This document shows positions 41,658 to 41,768 of a DNA stretch of 41,768 nt, piece by piece. Numbering within the stretch: position 1 is the stretch's first letter; every line of letters starts with the position of its first letter. The position numbers and the translations under genes were made by a program. Origin of the DNA: a bacterium. GTDB taxonomy: Bacteria; Ratteibacteria; UBA8468; B48-G9; DSTR01. The stretch is from NCBI GenBank assembly GCA_029551285.1, contig JAKPFT010000086.1, positions 1 to 41,768 on the forward strand. Reading direction: 5' to 3'. The notes under the pieces were generated by a model. It had not been told where the DNA came from, did not search any database, and was given only the letters and a program-made list of their open reading frames with translations.

Positions 41658-41768
41658 TTGGCCGGAGCATGGAAGCCCGGGAAATTAGAATCAGGTTGTG
41701 GGTTTTTTTTCCTTGGAATAATTTTGTGCGCCGGAATTGGATGGATGGGCGCAAAGATGAGCGCTGAC
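41658..41768 (+). CDS. Start of a possible exported protein, cut by the window edge
   Basis: From TTG 41658 an open frame of 37 codons reads into the edge. It encodes MAGAWKPGKLESG followed by a hydrophobic stretch, CGFFFLGIILCAGIGWMGA, resembling a signal peptide or first membrane helix. GAGGAAAG stands about 15 bases upstream, rather far for a ribosome site. A different frame across the same bases (from ATG 41579) ends in a stop at 41767 and looks less like a protein. Confidence 0.25.
   Translation, partial: MAGAWKPGKLESGCGFFFLGIILCAGIGWMGAKMSAD

Overview
The window looks like a piece of chromosome from an uncultured, environmental, Gram-negative-type bacterium, probably from the PVC/FCB neighbourhood (Lentisphaerota, Omnitrophota, Ratteibacteria or similar). 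This is inferred from gene content only. The pointers are a prepilin-type secreted protein with the FTLIE N-terminus and a C-terminal FADGHVD motif, a GH172 (DUF2961) protein, several Gfo/Idh/MocA oxidoreductases, uroporphyrinogen-decarboxylase-like proteins, a LacI regulator, a large secreted GH9 enzyme and a sialidase-like protein. There is no rRNA gene to settle the taxonomy.

Layout. 1-3624: a GH172 enzyme, a small protein and a nucleotidyltransferase in one overlapping operon (+), then a convergent DUF362 ferredoxin-type protein (-), the whole cassette flanked by two inverted copies of a highly structured ~300-bp repeat. 3624-13310: mostly minus-strand metabolic genes: two UroD/methyltransferase-like proteins, a spore-photolyase-like radical SAM protein, DUF486, a C45-type Ntn hydrolase, a GNAT, a Gfo/Idh oxidoreductase and a DegT aminotransferase. 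Between them lie scars: a transposase remnant fused to a truncated AAA ATPase (~4.9-5.26 kb) and a decayed HEPN/MNT toxin-antitoxin pair (~11.45-11.95 kb). 13567-17942 (+): a housekeeping block with DUF2156, rbfA, argS, an unknown secreted protein and mscL. 17977-24730 (-): an ABC exporter pair, amidohydrolase, Gfo/Idh oxidoreductase, sugar isomerase/epimerase, DUF1810, DUF2905 and a sialidase-like protein. 25021-34086 (-): an A+T-rich, clearly foreign defence island with an Xre regulator, a type III restriction-modification system (mod, res) carrying an AlbA_2/RecG-like regulator between mod and res, an IS4-type remnant and an AAA_14-like ATPase. 34100-34600: a strong promoter, a structured element and tRNA-Pro(GGG). 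34675-39986 (-): a LacI - prepilin - GH9 operon. 40247-41768: a dehydrogenase split by a frameshift in a G7 tract, then the edge of the window.

How it fits together. Most of the chromosome here concerns breakdown of glycans and their sugars: GH9 and GH172 release sugars or oligosaccharides, and the oxidoreductase / isomerase / amidohydrolase set is typical of oxidation and isomerisation of unusual sugars or polyols. The defence island and at least three decayed defence or mobile genes show repeated turnover of selfish DNA. The observations most worth a second look are the inverted structured repeats whose hairpins keep pairing while their sequence changes, the repeats placed directly at the starts of two AAA_14-type ATPases, the regulator embedded in the type III R-M operon with its adjacent direct repeats, and the structured element beside tRNA-Pro.
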